Origin: Chromobacterium haemolyticum DSM 19808
GTDB lineage: Bacteria > Pseudomonadota > Gammaproteobacteria > Burkholderiales > Chromobacteriaceae
Assembly (NCBI RefSeq): GCF_000711885.1
Contig: NZ_JONK01000025.1
Coordinates: 25,894-89,893 of the forward strand
Direction: 5' to 3'
DNA: 64,000 bases
The notes beneath the pieces were generated by a model that ran no database searches, was not told where the DNA came from, and saw only the letters and a program-made list of their open reading frames with translations. Below, in pieces: positions 35,445-45,500 of the stretch; within the stretch, counting starts at the first letter, position 1, and each line of letters opens with the position of its first letter. The position numbers were made by a program, and so were the translations under genes.

Positions 35445-37505
35445 TCAGAAATCCTTGGCCAGCCGCAGAGCGTCGTAGAGCGCGCCGTGGATGTTGTGCA
35501 TGGAGACGCAGTCGCCTACGCGGAACAGCAGGAATTCCCTGGCCGCGAGCGGCCAGTCCAGACAGGGCTGCGGCTCGGCGGCGAACAACGCCCGCACATC
35601 GGTCTGACCGCGGTTTCGCGACAAGGGCTTCAGTTGCCCGTACAGGGCGTCGTCCGGCAGAACGCCGTTGTCTATCACCACCTGGTCCACCGCCCGCTCT
35701 TCCAGCGCTTCGGTGTATTCGTTGCGCAGCACGGCGATTTTCTTGTCGCCTTCGGCGTACACCCCCTCCAGCCAGACATTGGGGGTGGGGATGATGCCTT
35801 GGGCGTACAGGCGGCGGTAGAAGATAGGAAAGGTGGTGCCGCCGGTGTCGTCGCCCACCTTCACGTCCGGCGTGGCGATTTCCACCGTGCTGCCGCGGCT
35901 GGCCAAATAGTCGGCGACGCCGAAGCCGGCGTGGGTGCCCAGCGCGTCGTAAACCAGCACGTTGCGAGCCGGCTCCACCTGGCCGGACAAGATATCCCAG
36001 CTGCCGACGGCCAGCCCCTCCGCCACGCCCCAGGCCGGCACCTGGCCGGTATGCGGCCGGCCGCCGGTGGCCAGTACCACGATATCCGGCCGTTCGTCCA
36101 TGATCATGGAGCGGTCCGCTGTCGTGCTCAGCCGGCGGTCCACGCCCAGGCGCTGGGTTTCCATGTCCAGCCAGCGCACGATGCCGGCCATTTGTTCGCG
36201 CTGCGGCGCGCGCGCCGCCAGCAGGATCTGACCGCCCACCTGCGGCTGCCTCTCGAACAGCACCACCTCGTGCCCGCGCTCGCGCGCCACCCGCGCCGCC
36301 TCCAGCCCGGCCGGCCCCGCGCCCACCACCACTACCCGGCGCTGCCGCGCCGCCCGCGAGATAAGATGGGGCATGGTGGACTCGCGGCTGGTGGCGGCGT
36401 TCTGGATGCACAGCACATCCTGGCCGTAGTACTGGCGGTCTATGCAGTAATTGGCGCCCACGCACTGGCGGATCTGGTCTTCCTTGCCGTCGCGGATCTT
36501 GATCACCAAATACGGGTCGGCCATGTGGGCGCGGGTCATGCCCACCATGTCCACCATGCCGGCGGCCAGGATGCGCTCCGCCTGCACTGGATCGCGTATG
36601 CTCTGCGCGTGCATCACCGGCACCTTGGACACCGATTTGATGCCGGCGGCCAGGTGCACGAAAGGCTCGGGCGGCAGCGCCATCGGCGGCATGCAGTTGG
36701 CCAGGCTGTTGTGGGTGTCCGCGCCGGAGCCTATCACCGACAGATAGTCGATCAGCCCGGTTTCGGACATGGCGGCGGCAATCTCCTTGAGCATGTCGTG
36801 ACTAAGGCCGTCTTCGTGGAATTCATCGCCGCTCATGCGCAGACCGACGCAGAAGTCCGCGCCCACCTCGGCGCGCACCGCTTGCAGCACCTCCATGCCG
36901 AAGCGCAGCCGGTTTTCCAGGCTGCCGCCCCATTCGTCGTCGCGCTGATTGGTGCGCGGGCTCCAGAACTGGTCGATCAAGTGCTGGTGGGCGGCGGCGA
37001 TCTCGATGCCGTCCAGGCCTGCGGCCTTGACCCGCCGCGCCGCCAGCGCGAAGTCCGCGATCACGCGACGAATGTCCTCCACCTCCATGATCTTGGCGTT
37101 GCCGCGGTGCACCGGCTCGCGCACGCCGGAGGGGCTGAGCAGATGCGGCCAGTGCTCGCCCTGAAAGCTGGAGCGCCGCCCCATGTGGGTAGCCTGGATC
37201 ATGATCTTGGCGCCGTGGCGGTGCATGGCTTCCGCCAGCCGCGCCAGCGGTTCTATCACCGCATCGCTGGTCAGGTTCACCGATTTCCACCAGCCCTGCG
37301 GGCTGTCGATGGACACCGGACTGGAGCCGCCGCAAATCGCCAGCGCCAAACCGCCCTTGGCTTTTTCTTCGTAGTAGCGGATGTAGCGCTCGCCCGGCAG
37401 GCCGCCGGCTTCGGCGTAGACCTCGGCGTGGGCGGTGCTCACGATGCGGTTACGCAAGGTCAGCCGGTTCAGGGTGATGGGTTCGAACAAATGCGGGTAA
37501 GACAT
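35445..37505 (-). CDS. dgcA: Dimethylglycine demethylase flavoprotein subunit
   Basis: 686 residues from the ATG at 37505 (GGAG upstream). It is of the trimethylamine-dehydrogenase/old-yellow-enzyme type: FMN barrel residues 1-340 (LFEPITLNRLTLRNRIV, HQHLIDQFWSPRTN), then NAD/FAD-like domains (VVVVGAGPAGLEAARVARE, ~395; VLATGGRPHTG). Of the four cluster cysteines of trimethylamine dehydrogenase, three equivalents are visible (Cys348, Cys354, Cys366); the second position is Ala351. It converts dimethylglycine to sarcosine with DgcB. Confidence 0.93.
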   Translation of the reverse strand: MSYPHLFEPITLNRLTLRNRIVSTAHAEVYAEAGGLPGERYIRYYEEKAKGGLALAICGGSSPVSIDSPQGWWKSVNLTSDAVIEPLARLAEAMHRHGAKIMIQATHMGRRSSFQGEHWPHLLSPSGVREPVHRGNAKIMEVEDIRRVIADFALAARRVKAAGLDGIEIAAAHQHLIDQFWSPRTNQRDDEWGGSLENRLRFGMEVLQAVRAEVGADFCVGLRMSGDEFHEDGLSHDMLKEIAAAMSETGLIDYLSVIGSGADTHNSLANCMPPMALPPEPFVHLAAGIKSVSKVPVMHAQSIRDPVQAERILAAGMVDMVGMTRAHMADPYLVIKIRDGKEDQIRQCVGANYCIDRQYYGQDVLCIQNAATSRESTMPHLISRAARQRRVVVVGAGPAGLEAARVARERGHEVVLFERQPQVGGQILLAARAPQREQMAGIVRWLDMETQRLGVDRRLSTTADRSMIMDERPDIVVLATGGRPHTGQVPAWGVAEGLAVGSWDILSGQVEPARNVLVYDALGTHAGFGVADYLASRGSTVEIATPDVKVGDDTGGTTFPIFYRRLYAQGIIPTPNVWLEGVYAEGDKKIAVLRNEYTEALEERAVDQVVIDNGVLPDDALYGQLKPLSRNRGQTDVRALFAAEPQPCLDWPLAAREFLLFRVGDCVSMHNIHGALYDALRLAKDF

Positions 37506-37518
37506 GGCCGGCTCCTGG

Positions 37519-38052
37519 TTACAAAGGGTGGACCGAAAACGCGCAATACGGCGCGCCCTGCCCAGCGCACTGGCTTTCGCGGCTGACGGTGCGGTAGTCG
37601 CGCCCCAGACTTTCCCCCACCCAGTCCATCGCTCCGGCGAACCAGCCGGCGAAGAGATAGCAGGCCATGTGCTCGCTTTGCGGCGCGCCGGCCTCGCCCT
37701 GGGCCAGCACGAAGCAGGAGTGGTCCAGCCGGATGTGGGCATTGCCGCTAGCTACATCCGCCTCCAAAAAGCGGAAGCGGCCCCAGCCGCGCAAAGACAG
37801 CCGGCTCAGATAGTGCTCGAACACCGCCAGACCGGTCAGCCCGTGGGTGGCCGCTTCGCTGGCGCACCAGTAGTGGGCGGAACGATGTCCGGCCTGGTAG
37901 AGCGCGTCCGCGTACGGGTAACGGCCCAGCGCGGCCTCCATGGCCAGGTGGTTGTTGATGAAGAAATGACGCGGCACATACAACATGGGCAGGCCATTGG
38001 TGCGCCAGACGCCGCTGTCGGGGTCCACATCGATGGGAAGTTGCGGTTGCAT
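37519..38052 (-). CDS. DUF5943/4-vinyl-reductase-like protein of the dgc operon
   Basis: 177 residues (MQPQLPIDVDPDSGVW to GAPYCAFSVHPL). The C-terminal half has the V4R-like layout with Cys-containing ends (SFVL..., ACYLFAGWFAGAMDW, SQCAGQGAPYCAF). A protein of this type precedes dgcA in Pseudomonas (DUF5943); its role there is not settled. Only 13 bases separate it from dgcA, so it is the first gene of dgcA-dgcB-etfA-etfB-gbcA-gbcB. A MITE copy ends 12 bases upstream of its start codon. Confidence 0.8.
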   Translation of the reverse strand: MQPQLPIDVDPDSGVWRTNGLPMLYVPRHFFINNHLAMEAALGRYPYADALYQAGHRSAHYWCASEAATHGLTGLAVFEHYLSRLSLRGWGRFRFLEADVASGNAHIRLDHSCFVLAQGEAGAPQSEHMACYLFAGWFAGAMDWVGESLGRDYRTVSRESQCAGQGAPYCAFSVHPL

Positions 38053-38064
38053 GCCGTTCTCCTG

Positions 38065-38205
38065 GAAACCTGTTCAAAGCCTGCTACGGTTCGGCGATAC
38101 GGCGTTGGAAACGACTTCGAAACGCTGATATACCAAACATATATCTCGCTTTCTCAGTGGTTTGCGCCTTGTCTCGCTCTTGCCCGCGAGACTTTGAACA
38201 GGCTC
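38065..38205 (-). repeat. MITE family A, full-length copy upstream of the dgc operon
   Basis: 141 bp from GAAACCTGTTCAAAGCC to GAGACTTTGAACAGGCTC, inverse orientation, flanks TGG/CGA (decayed). It occupies the space where the operon's leader or promoter would be expected, with its edge 12 bases from the first start codon. Confidence 0.82.
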
Positions 38206-38318
38206 CGAGCAAGCCGGGCACAGCCCGCCATTGCCGGCATGTTGCCGCAGGTCATCCCAAGCCGGCCCCCTCGGCGCGACCGGTTTTTGCCCATTGCCGA
38301 CACCGCGCGGCGCGGTCG

Positions 38319-38343
38319 CAAAAAAGGCGGACCGCGGTCCGCC
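38319..38343 (-). terminator. Terminator after the betaine-binding protein gene
   Basis: Perfect 18-bp palindrome GGCGGACCGCGGTCCGCC (38326-38343) with six A on its left, a T-run on the minus strand, 33 bases past the stop codon. Confidence 0.85.
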
Positions 38344-38375
38344 AAGGCGAGGAAGAGTATTGAACACACGATGAC

Positions 38376-39224
38376 TCAGGGCGCCCACTCCGCCACCCGC
38401 TCCGGATGGGCCCTAATCCAGGATGCCGCCGCGGCGGCGGGCTTGGCGCCGGTCTCCACCGCCAGCATCAGCGGGCCGATCTCTTCCGGCCGCCAGCGGA
38501 AGCGCTGCAGGAAGGCCAGCACCCGCGGCGCCTTGGCGCTCAGGCCGGGATGGACCACATTGTTGACGTGTTCGGCCTCTCCAAACACTTTTTGCGGATC
38601 GTCGAGAAAGCGCAGCTTCCATTTGGCGAATATCCAGTGCGGTACCCAGCCGGTCACCACGATGGGCTTGCGGGCGCTGATCGCGCGCGCCAGCTCCGCC
38701 GTCATGCCCGGCCCGGAACTGGGCATCAGCGCAAAATTCAGCCGGTAGGCCTTGATCGCCGCCTCGGCCTTTTGCATGACTCCGGCGCCGGCGTCTATGC
38801 CGACGATGCGCCCCTGGTACGCCGCGCGGGCGGCGTTGAGATCGCCGATGGAGCGGGCGTCGACATAGTCCGGCACGACCAGGCCAATGCGCGCGTCGGC
38901 GTAATTAGGCCCCAAGTCCAGCACCTTGTCCTTGAACTGCCGGTAATACGCGCCCTGCGTCACCGGCAACCAGGCCGACAACGTGGCGTCCAGATCTCCG
39001 CGCGCCACGCCCTGCCACATGATGCCGGCGGCTACCGGCATCAGTTCCACCGGGTGGCCCAGCCGACCGCGAATAATCTGGGCAGCCACTTGGGTGGTGA
39101 CCACGCTGTCCGCCCAGCCTTCGACATAGCCGATCTTGATCGCTGGTTTGCCGGGCGTGGCCTCGATCGCGTGGGCCGGCGCACACAAGAGCAGCAGTAG
39201 GATGCAGCACCATTGCCTCAACAT
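38376..39224 (-). CDS. Glycine betaine/carnitine-type substrate-binding protein
   Basis: 282 residues from the ATG at 39224, preceded by GGGAGGAAA; the frame stays open upstream into a MITE but those residues are repeat-derived. Signal peptide 1-22 (LLLLLCAPAHA). OpuAC-like pattern IKIGYVEGWADSVVTTQV, ATLSAWLPVTQGAYY and VTGWVPHWIFAKWKLRFL, with the Trp residues used by this family to bind quaternary amines. It resembles CaiX/CbcX proteins that serve a shared ChoVW-type transporter. Ligand not certain. Confidence 0.82.
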   Translation of the reverse strand: MLRQWCCILLLLLCAPAHAIEATPGKPAIKIGYVEGWADSVVTTQVAAQIIRGRLGHPVELMPVAAGIMWQGVARGDLDATLSAWLPVTQGAYYRQFKDKVLDLGPNYADARIGLVVPDYVDARSIGDLNAARAAYQGRIVGIDAGAGVMQKAEAAIKAYRLNFALMPSSGPGMTAELARAISARKPIVVTGWVPHWIFAKWKLRFLDDPQKVFGEAEHVNNVVHPGLSAKAPRVLAFLQRFRWRPEEIGPLMLAVETGAKPAAAAASWIRAHPERVAEWAP

Positions 39225-39241
39225 ATTTGTTTCCTCCCTTA

Positions 39242-39494
39242 GAACCTGTTCACGATCTGCTGCGCGTTGTGGGGCCTTACATGGTGAGTACAAGCTCAAA
39301 ATGCTCATGTACTACACGTGTACACTCCGCTTTCTCAGCCGTTTTCGCTTTGTCTCGCCTTAGACCCGCTAACAAAACCCCTGATCCTGCGTTGCGCCTC
39401 CTTGCCGTACTACTTGTACTGCCTGCGTCGGCGCGCCTTGGCTCAGGTGCGCTGCGCGGTTTTGTTAGCGGCTCTTAGCTCGCGAGATCGTAAA
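39242..39494 (-). repeat. MITE family A copy interrupted by a family-B element
   Basis: Family A runs 39242-39362 (GAACCTGTTCACGATCTGC to GTCTCGCC-TTA) and resumes at 39478 with GCTCGCGAGATCGTAAAT. The B element (39363-39474) lies between two TTA copies (39360-39362, 39475-39477). Removing it restores CCTTAGCTCGCGAGATC, the sequence found in copy 16867-17006 read on the other strand. Confidence 0.85.
39363..39474 (-). repeat. MITE family B, copy 2, nested in family A
   Basis: 112 bp, inverted relative to copy 1 at 17010-17122 and about 97% identical by eye (two substitutions and one T in a T-run). Ends GACCCGCTAACAAAA and GGTTTTGTTAGCGGCTC; TTA on both sides. Confidence 0.88.
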
Positions 39495-39545
39495 TCCCCG
39501 CTCAAAATCCGTTGCGCTTCGGCGATGCCGCCTGAAGCCGGCGTG
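39495..39545 (-). repeat. Partial MITE family A sequence downstream of the nested copy
   Basis: CCGCTCAAAATCCGTTGCGC and the following GATGCCGCCTGAAGCCGG resemble one end of copy 24297-24435. Low similarity; it may be a remnant of a second insertion fused to the end of the first. Confidence 0.45.
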
Positions 39546-39582
39546 AGAATGCCCATGCGCCCCATTCGGCGTCTTCAAGCGC

Positions 39583-40644
39583 TCATTGAATCTGCTCCGG
39601 CCTCACCACCAGCCAGTTGCGGTCCGCCGTTGCCGGCTGGCCCAACTTGCGCTGCTGCTTGGCCGCTTCGCGGCTCCAGTTCCGGATCCGATCCCAATAA
39701 CCCGCTTTGCGGTCAACCCAGAGCCGCAAGCCGTCCTTGGCCGTATCGGTGCTGTTCAGCAGCATGTAGCCATCGGACTGCGGCGTGTCGCCAGCCACCA
39801 GCACCGGCTTGCGCCATTGGTCTATCCAGCCCAGGATGGTCCCGGCCTTGCCCTCGTACCAGGTCATCGGGTTCATCAGATAAGGGGTCAGCTCCAGGTC
39901 CAAATTGCGTTCCGGCTCATAGCCGCCGCGCTTGATCTGCAAACGCGAGGTGGTGAGCTCGCCGCTGCTTCGGTCCTTCAGCAACAGGTTGATGCCCAAC
40001 ACGTTCTGCGGCGGCACCTGGTAGCCATAACGCGGGTCGCTGGCCACCATGCGCACCAGTTCTTCGCTGGCCGCGGTCATCACGTAGACCGCGATGCCGT
40101 TCTCCTGCAGCTTGGTGTAAAGCTCGACCATGCCGGTGAACACGCGCGGCGCCGGCACGCTGCCCTCCACCACCTTGCCCTGATGAAAATACCTGACGGG
40201 CACCGGGGAGCCGCTGGCCATCAGGGCGTCCACCTGTGTCTTGAGTTGGCGCAGCGTCAGCCCGGAAAACACTTGCGCGGCCCAGGGGTAGCAGATCAAT
40301 TCGTCGATTTCGCACAGCCGCAAATAGTAGCTGTACAGGCTTTCCAGCCGGCCCGGCTCGTCGCGGAAGGGGATCAGCTTCAACGACGGGTCCAGCCGCT
40401 CTCGGCTCAGCAAGCCCTTGGCCTCCATATAAGGCAGCAGCGCTTCTTCCAGATCGTAGCGGTAGCTGGTGTTGTCCATATCGAACACCGCGTATTCGCC
40501 CTTATGAGCATTGGCCTTGATCATGGAGTTCAGCCGCTCCGCGATTTTGGGCGGCCAATGCTTCAGCTCTGTCTCCGCCGCGGCCGGCCTGGCCCAAAAC
40601 ACGAGCGACAACAACAACGTCGCCAACACTTTAAGTTGCTTCAT
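39583..40644 (-). CDS. pchP: Phosphorylcholine phosphatase
   Basis: 353 residues with a signal peptide (residues 1-23). The HAD nucleophile motif is [11 protein letters not shown] (~55); HAD motif II is YVMTAASEE and the C-terminal Asp lies in [14 protein letters not shown]. Length, secretion and the DMDNT motif match PchP of Pseudomonas, which releases choline from phosphocholine in the periplasm and belongs to the GbdR regulon. AGGAGGG precedes the start. It would supply choline to ChoXWV. Confidence 0.88.
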   Translation of the reverse strand: MKQLKVLATLLLSLVFWARPAAAETELKHWPPKIAERLNSMIKANAHKGEYAVFDMDNTSYRYDLEEALLPYMEAKGLLSRERLDPSLKLIPFRDEPGRLESLYSYYLRLCEIDELICYPWAAQVFSGLTLRQLKTQVDALMASGSPVPVRYFHQGKVVEGSVPAPRVFTGMVELYTKLQENGIAVYVMTAASEELVRMVASDPRYGYQVPPQNVLGINLLLKDRSSGELTTSRLQIKRGGYEPERNLDLELTPYLMNPMTWYEGKAGTILGWIDQWRKPVLVAGDTPQSDGYMLLNSTDTAKDGLRLWVDRKAGYWDRIRNWSREAAKQQRKLGQPATADRNWLVVRPEQIQ

Positions 40645-40666
40645 AAACCCTCCTGAATGCGCTTTA

Positions 40667-40809
40667 GAACCTGTTTACGATCTGTTTCGCTGCGGAGATA
40701 GGGCCTTGAAAACCTCTTCGAAAGGGTCATGCACCCTGAGTACACCCTTCCGCTTTCTCAGCCGTTTTCGCCTTGTCTCGCCCTTGCTCGCGAGAGCATA
40801 AACAGGTTC
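40667..40809 (-). repeat. MITE family A, full-length copy between pchP and the dipeptidase
   Basis: 143 bp from GAACCTGTTTACGATCTG to GAGAGCATAAACAGGTTC; left flank TTA, right flank TAA. On the minus strand the dipeptidase stop TAG is formed by TA of the flank and the first G of the element. Confidence 0.85.
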
Positions 40810-41776
40810 TAAGCCCCCCATACCTCGCCGAACACCCTCAACCAGTTCTCCCCCAGCACTTTGCGAATCTTGCTCTCGGACCAGCCGGCCCTCTGCATCG
40901 CCGCTGTCAGATTAGGCGTTTCACCTATGGTGCGAATGCCTTCCGGGTTGAGGATGGTGCCGAAATCGGTCAGTCGGCGATACCGGCCTTTGTCGTGGGT
41001 GATCCAGTCGAAAAAAGCCTGATCGTAGCCCTGGGTGAAGTCGGTGCCGTAACCGACGCAGTCTTCGCCCACCCGCGCGATCACGTAATCCATCGCTTCC
41101 ACGTAGTCGTCCACGGTGGCGGCGATGCCGCGGCGCAGGAAGGGAGGAAACATGGTGACGCCGATGAAGCCGCCGTGATCGGCGATGAAGCGCAGTTCCT
41201 CGTCGCTCTTGTTGCGCGGATGCGGCTTGAGGCCGGAGGGCAGGCAATGGGAATAGCAGACCGGCTTTTTCGATTCCAGAATGGCCTCGCGCGAGGTGAG
41301 GCCGCCTACGTGGGATAGGTCCACCATGATGCCGACGCGGTTCATTTCCGCAATGACTTCGCGGCCGAAGCCGGACAAGCCGCCATCCCGCTCGTAACAG
41401 CCGGTACCGATCAGGTTTTGCGTGTTGTAGCACAGTTGCACCACGCGCACGCCCATATCGGCGAAGGCTTCGATAGACTCCAGCCTGTCTTCGAAGGCAT
41501 GGGCATTCTGAAAGCCCAGGATGACGCCGGTGCGCCCCTCCGCCTTGGCGCGACGGATATCCTCGACGCCGCGCACCAAGGTCAAGAGATCGCCGTGCTC
41601 ACGGATCAACCCTTTCATTTCGGCGATATTGTTCACGGTGTCATGAAAGCCCTCCCACACCGACACGGTCAATTGGCGGCGCTCAAGCCGCCACGACGCA
41701 TGTCCTCGAATACCGGCCGCCCCCATTTGGCGATGATCAGCCCGTCTATCACCAACGCGTCTGTGTGCAAATCCAT
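40809..41776 (-). pseudogene. Membrane-dipeptidase-family gene of the betaine regulon, frameshifted
   Basis: From the ATG at 41776 (GGAAGGAG upstream) the frame reads MDLHTDALVIDGLIIAKWGR and continues to ...GGLSAAN, then meets TGA at 41669-41671. The rest of the family sequence continues in another frame from TVSVWEGFHDTVNN to the stop at 40809 (about 285 residues: DLSHVGG, SHCLPSG, GYGTDFTQG and so on). One missing base near 41669-41672 explains both halves. The HxD metal-binding motif (HTD) is in the small N-terminal piece, so the product should be inactive unless the frameshift is a sequencing error or is bypassed. Pseudomonas has an intact homologue next to dgcAB. Confidence 0.8.
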
Positions 41777-41850
41777 TGCAATCTCCTTCCAGCTTGTCCG
41801 CGCCTCTGTCCAACCATTCCGCTGCAGTGCAGCAGGCCGTTAACAGGTTT

Positions 41851-42546
41851 TTAAGAACTCTCGGTCAGGACAGCCGCCGGCGCTGGCCGCGCCAATCCCC
41901 ACCACAGCGGATGGCCGGCGTCGTCTTCCGGCAACTCGCATACCGCGAAGCCGTAAGGCCTGGACGCTCTCCGCAGCAGCAGCCAGACGTAGTCGGCAAA
42001 GCTGCGGCGGCACACCACGAACACTCCGTCACCGTCCAGGCGCAGCACCTGGACCGCCGCTTTGCCCAGCAGAGTGCAGACGCCCTGGTCGGGACGCAGC
42101 GCCTCGAAATCGTAGCCCCCCAGATGGCGCAACACGGCCAGATGCGGCTCACCGCACAGGTAAATGGCGGTGAAGCCGCCGCTGACATCCAGCGCCTGGG
42201 CGAACAGGCGCTGCTCGGCGAAGCCCCGCTCCAGCGCAGGCAGCCAGGCGGCCAGCCGCTGGCGACGGCTGATCAGCAGCCATTCGTCCGGCGACAGCCA
42301 CAGCAGCGCGCCGCCCTCCCCCTGGCTCAAGGCCTTGGGCCTTCGCGGCGGCTCCAGCCCAGTGACACGCGCCGTCAGCTCGAAAAAACCGGTCTCGGCG
42401 CCGTCACCGCGCAGCACCGCATAGCCCAGATTAGGCGCTTCATTGCCCCAAACGCGGCCGTCGGCGCGGCGCGGCTCGGCGGCTTCCTGCAAATCCAGAT
42501 GCCGCAAGGGCGATTCCAGCACAGGCTTGAACGCGGATTCAGACAT
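41851..42546 (-). CDS. soxG: Sarcosine oxidase gamma subunit
   Basis: 231 residues from the ATG at 42546, overlapping the soxA stop by 8 bases. SoxG pattern: SPLRHLDLQ near the N terminus, LLWLSPDEWLLIS (~90), ALDVSGGFTAIYLCGE and a C-terminal DYVWLLLRRASRPYG. It is the small structural subunit of heterotetrameric sarcosine oxidase and contacts SoxA. Last gene of soxBDAG. Confidence 0.9.
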   Translation of the reverse strand: MSESAFKPVLESPLRHLDLQEAAEPRRADGRVWGNEAPNLGYAVLRGDGAETGFFELTARVTGLEPPRRPKALSQGEGGALLWLSPDEWLLISRRQRLAAWLPALERGFAEQRLFAQALDVSGGFTAIYLCGEPHLAVLRHLGGYDFEALRPDQGVCTLLGKAAVQVLRLDGDGVFVVCRRSFADYVWLLLRRASRPYGFAVCELPEDDAGHPLWWGLARPAPAAVLTESS

Positions 42547-45500
42547 GCTGACGTTCTCCTTTCTTGTCAACGAAGACCGCGGACGCCACCCGCGCCGGCA
42601 CGCTGCGGCCCCGCCACCAGACTTGCACGGTGTCGCCCTCCCGCCGGCTGCCATCCTTCAACACAGCCATGGCGATGGAACGGCCCAGGCATTCGCTGTG
42701 GTAGCTGGAGGTGACATGGCCCTGCATCGCCGCCGGCGCGGCGTCGTTAAGGTCGTTGAGAATTTGCGCGCCTTCCGGCAACACCAGCCGCGGATCCTCC
42801 GTCAGCAAGCCCACCAACTGCTTGCGGCCTGCGGCGGCGGTATCGGCGCGCAGCAAGGAGCGGCGGCCGAGGAAGCTGAATGGCTTTTTCATCCCCACCG
42901 CCCAGCCCATGGCCAGATCGTTGGGGCTCATCGAGCCGTCGCTGTCCTGACCGACGATGATGAAGCCCTTTTCCGCGCGCAAGACGTGCATGGCCTCGGT
43001 ACCGTAGGGCGTGATGCCGAACTCGGCTCCAGCCCGCATCGCCTCCTCCCACAGATAACGGCCGTAGCCGGCGTCCACATTGATCTCGTAAGCCAGTTCG
43101 CCGGAGAAGCTGATGCGGAACACCCGAGCCGGCACGCCGGCCACCGTGCCGATGCGGCCCTCCATGAAAGGAAAAGCCTGCGCGGACAGATCTATGTCCG
43201 TACACAGCTTGCGCAACACCTCCCGGCTTTGCGGCCCCACCAGCGCCGTGGTGGCCCAATGATCGGTGATGGAACTGAACCTCACCTTGAGCTCTGGCCA
43301 TTCGGTCTGGTGCCAGCGCTCCAGCCAGCTGTACACCCGAGCCGCGCCCCCGGTGGTAGTGGTCATGTGGAAATGGTCGTCCGCCAGGCAGGCGGTGACG
43401 CCGTCGTCCATCACCATGCCGTTTTCGTCCAGCATCAGGCCGTAGCGGCATTTGCCCGGCTCCAGCTTGCTCCAGGCGTTGCTGTAGACGCGGCCCAGAA
43501 ACTCCCGCGCGTCCGGGCCGCGCACATCGATCTTGCCCAGGGTGGAAGCGTCCATCACCGCCACCCCCTGGCGAGCGGCACGGCATTCGCGGCGCACCGC
43601 CGCGTGCAGGTCCTCGCCCGGCCGCGGAAAATACCAGGGCCGCAGCCACTGCCCCACCAGTTCGTACTCGGCGCCGCGCGCCGTATGGCTGTCGTGCATG
43701 GCGGTGTAGCGACGCGGGTCAAAGGTCTCTCCGGCATTGGCTCCCGCCAGCGCGCCGAAGCTGACCGGAGTGTAGGCTGGCCGATACGTGGTGGTGCCCA
43801 CCTCGGCGATAGGCTTGCCCAGCGCCTCAGCGGCGATGGCGAAACCGTTGACGTTGGACAACTTGCCTTGATCGGTGCCGAAGCCCAGCGCGGTGTAGCG
43901 CTTGACATGCTCGATGGAGCGGTAGTTTTCGCGCACCGCCAGATGGATGTCGGCGGCGGCCACGTCGTTCTGAAAGTCGACGAAAGCCTTGGCGCCGACG
44001 CCTTCGCGCCGTCCGTCCGGCAGACGGAAGATTTCGCGCGGCGCGGCCACGTCCTCCGGCTCTACTCGCGGCGCGGCACCCAGGCCGACCGGGCTTCCCG
44101 AGCCAAGCAGCCCCAACATGGCGGCATGGCACTGGGCCAGAGCTTCGTCCAACTCCCAGCGCCCGGTGACCGCGCCCACGCAGACGACGCCGGGCCGGCC
44201 CTCGTCCGGGCAGACGAAGGACAAACGGTCCGGGCGCCACAGCGGACGGCCGCCGTTGTGGCAGAACAGATGCACGCTGGCGCTGAGGCCGCCGGAAGAA
44301 AGCACGCCGTCCGCCTCCAGCCGCGGCCCCTTGCCGGCCACGCTCCGGCCATCCGCGCCCAGCTTCACCAGTTCCACGCCGCTGACGCCGGCGCCGCCGT
44401 TCACCCTGGCGATACCGTAGCCGGCCAGCAGTTCCACGCCGGCATTCTGCGCGGCGCGGCTGCGCCATGCCGCCGCGCCGCCTGGACGGGCGTCGGCCAG
44501 CGTCACCGCCACGCCGGACAAGGCCAGCTCCAACGCCGCGTCGTAGGCTGCGTCGTTCTGGGTCTGCAACAGCAGCCGACGCCCCACCGCCACGCCGTAA
44601 CGGTTCAAATAAGTATGGCCGGCGGCGGCGGTCATCACTCCAGGCAGATCGTTGTTGCCGAACACCAGCGGCCGTTCGATGGCGCCGCTGGCCAAGACCA
44701 GTTGGCCCGCGCGTATCTTGTGCAGACGCTGGCGCGGCTGGGCCGGATTGCGCTCGGATGGCGACAGGTGGTCCTGCAACAGCTCCACCGCCAAGGCCAG
44801 ATTGCCCTCATGCAACGCGAACACGGTGGCGCGAGGCAAGAACTGGACATTGGGCAGCGCAGCCAGCTCCTGCAAGCGCTGGCGCGTCCAATCCATCGTC
44901 TCCAGACCATCAATGCGCAGCCGGCGCTCGCTCAGCAGCCAGCCGCCCATTTCCGCCTGTTCGTCCAACAGCAGCGTTTTCAGGCCGGCGCGCCCCGCCA
45001 GCGTGGCCGCCCACAAGCCAGCCGCGCCGCCGCCCACCACCAGCAAGTCCACATGGTGATGCAGATGATCGTAATGCTCCGGGTCCGGCAGCCGCGGCGC
45101 TTCGCCGTAACCGGCGGCTTCGCGGATGCGCCGCTCGTAAAACGGCCAGGCCCGCGCCGGCTGCATGAAGGTCTTGTAATAAAAGCCCGCCGGCATGAAA
45201 CGCTCCAAGCGGCCCAGCGCGCCCTTGAGCCTCATGCCCCAAGACCCGTCCCCCAAGCCGCTAAAGGCCTGCAAGCCTTGGTACAGCTCCACCTGAGTGG
45301 CTTTGAGATCCGGCGTGGTCAAAGCGCCGGTTTCCAGCTGGATCAAAGCGTTGGGCTCTTCCGCGCCGAAGCCTACGATGCCGCGCGGCCGGCCGTACTT
45401 GAAGCTGCGGCCTAGAAGGCGCAGGCCGTTGGCCAGCAGCGCCGAGGCCAAGGTGTCGCCGGCGAAGCCGTGATAGGCCGCGCGGTCGAAGGAGAAAGCC

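Noticed and set aside
39225..39308. N-terminal extension of the betaine-binding protein frame
   Set aside because: The extra residues are translated from a MITE; a proper ribosome-binding site and signal peptide start at 39224.
42443..45415. Plus-strand open frame of 990 codons across soxA
   Set aside because: Antisense shadow; soxA has full family motifs on the other strand.
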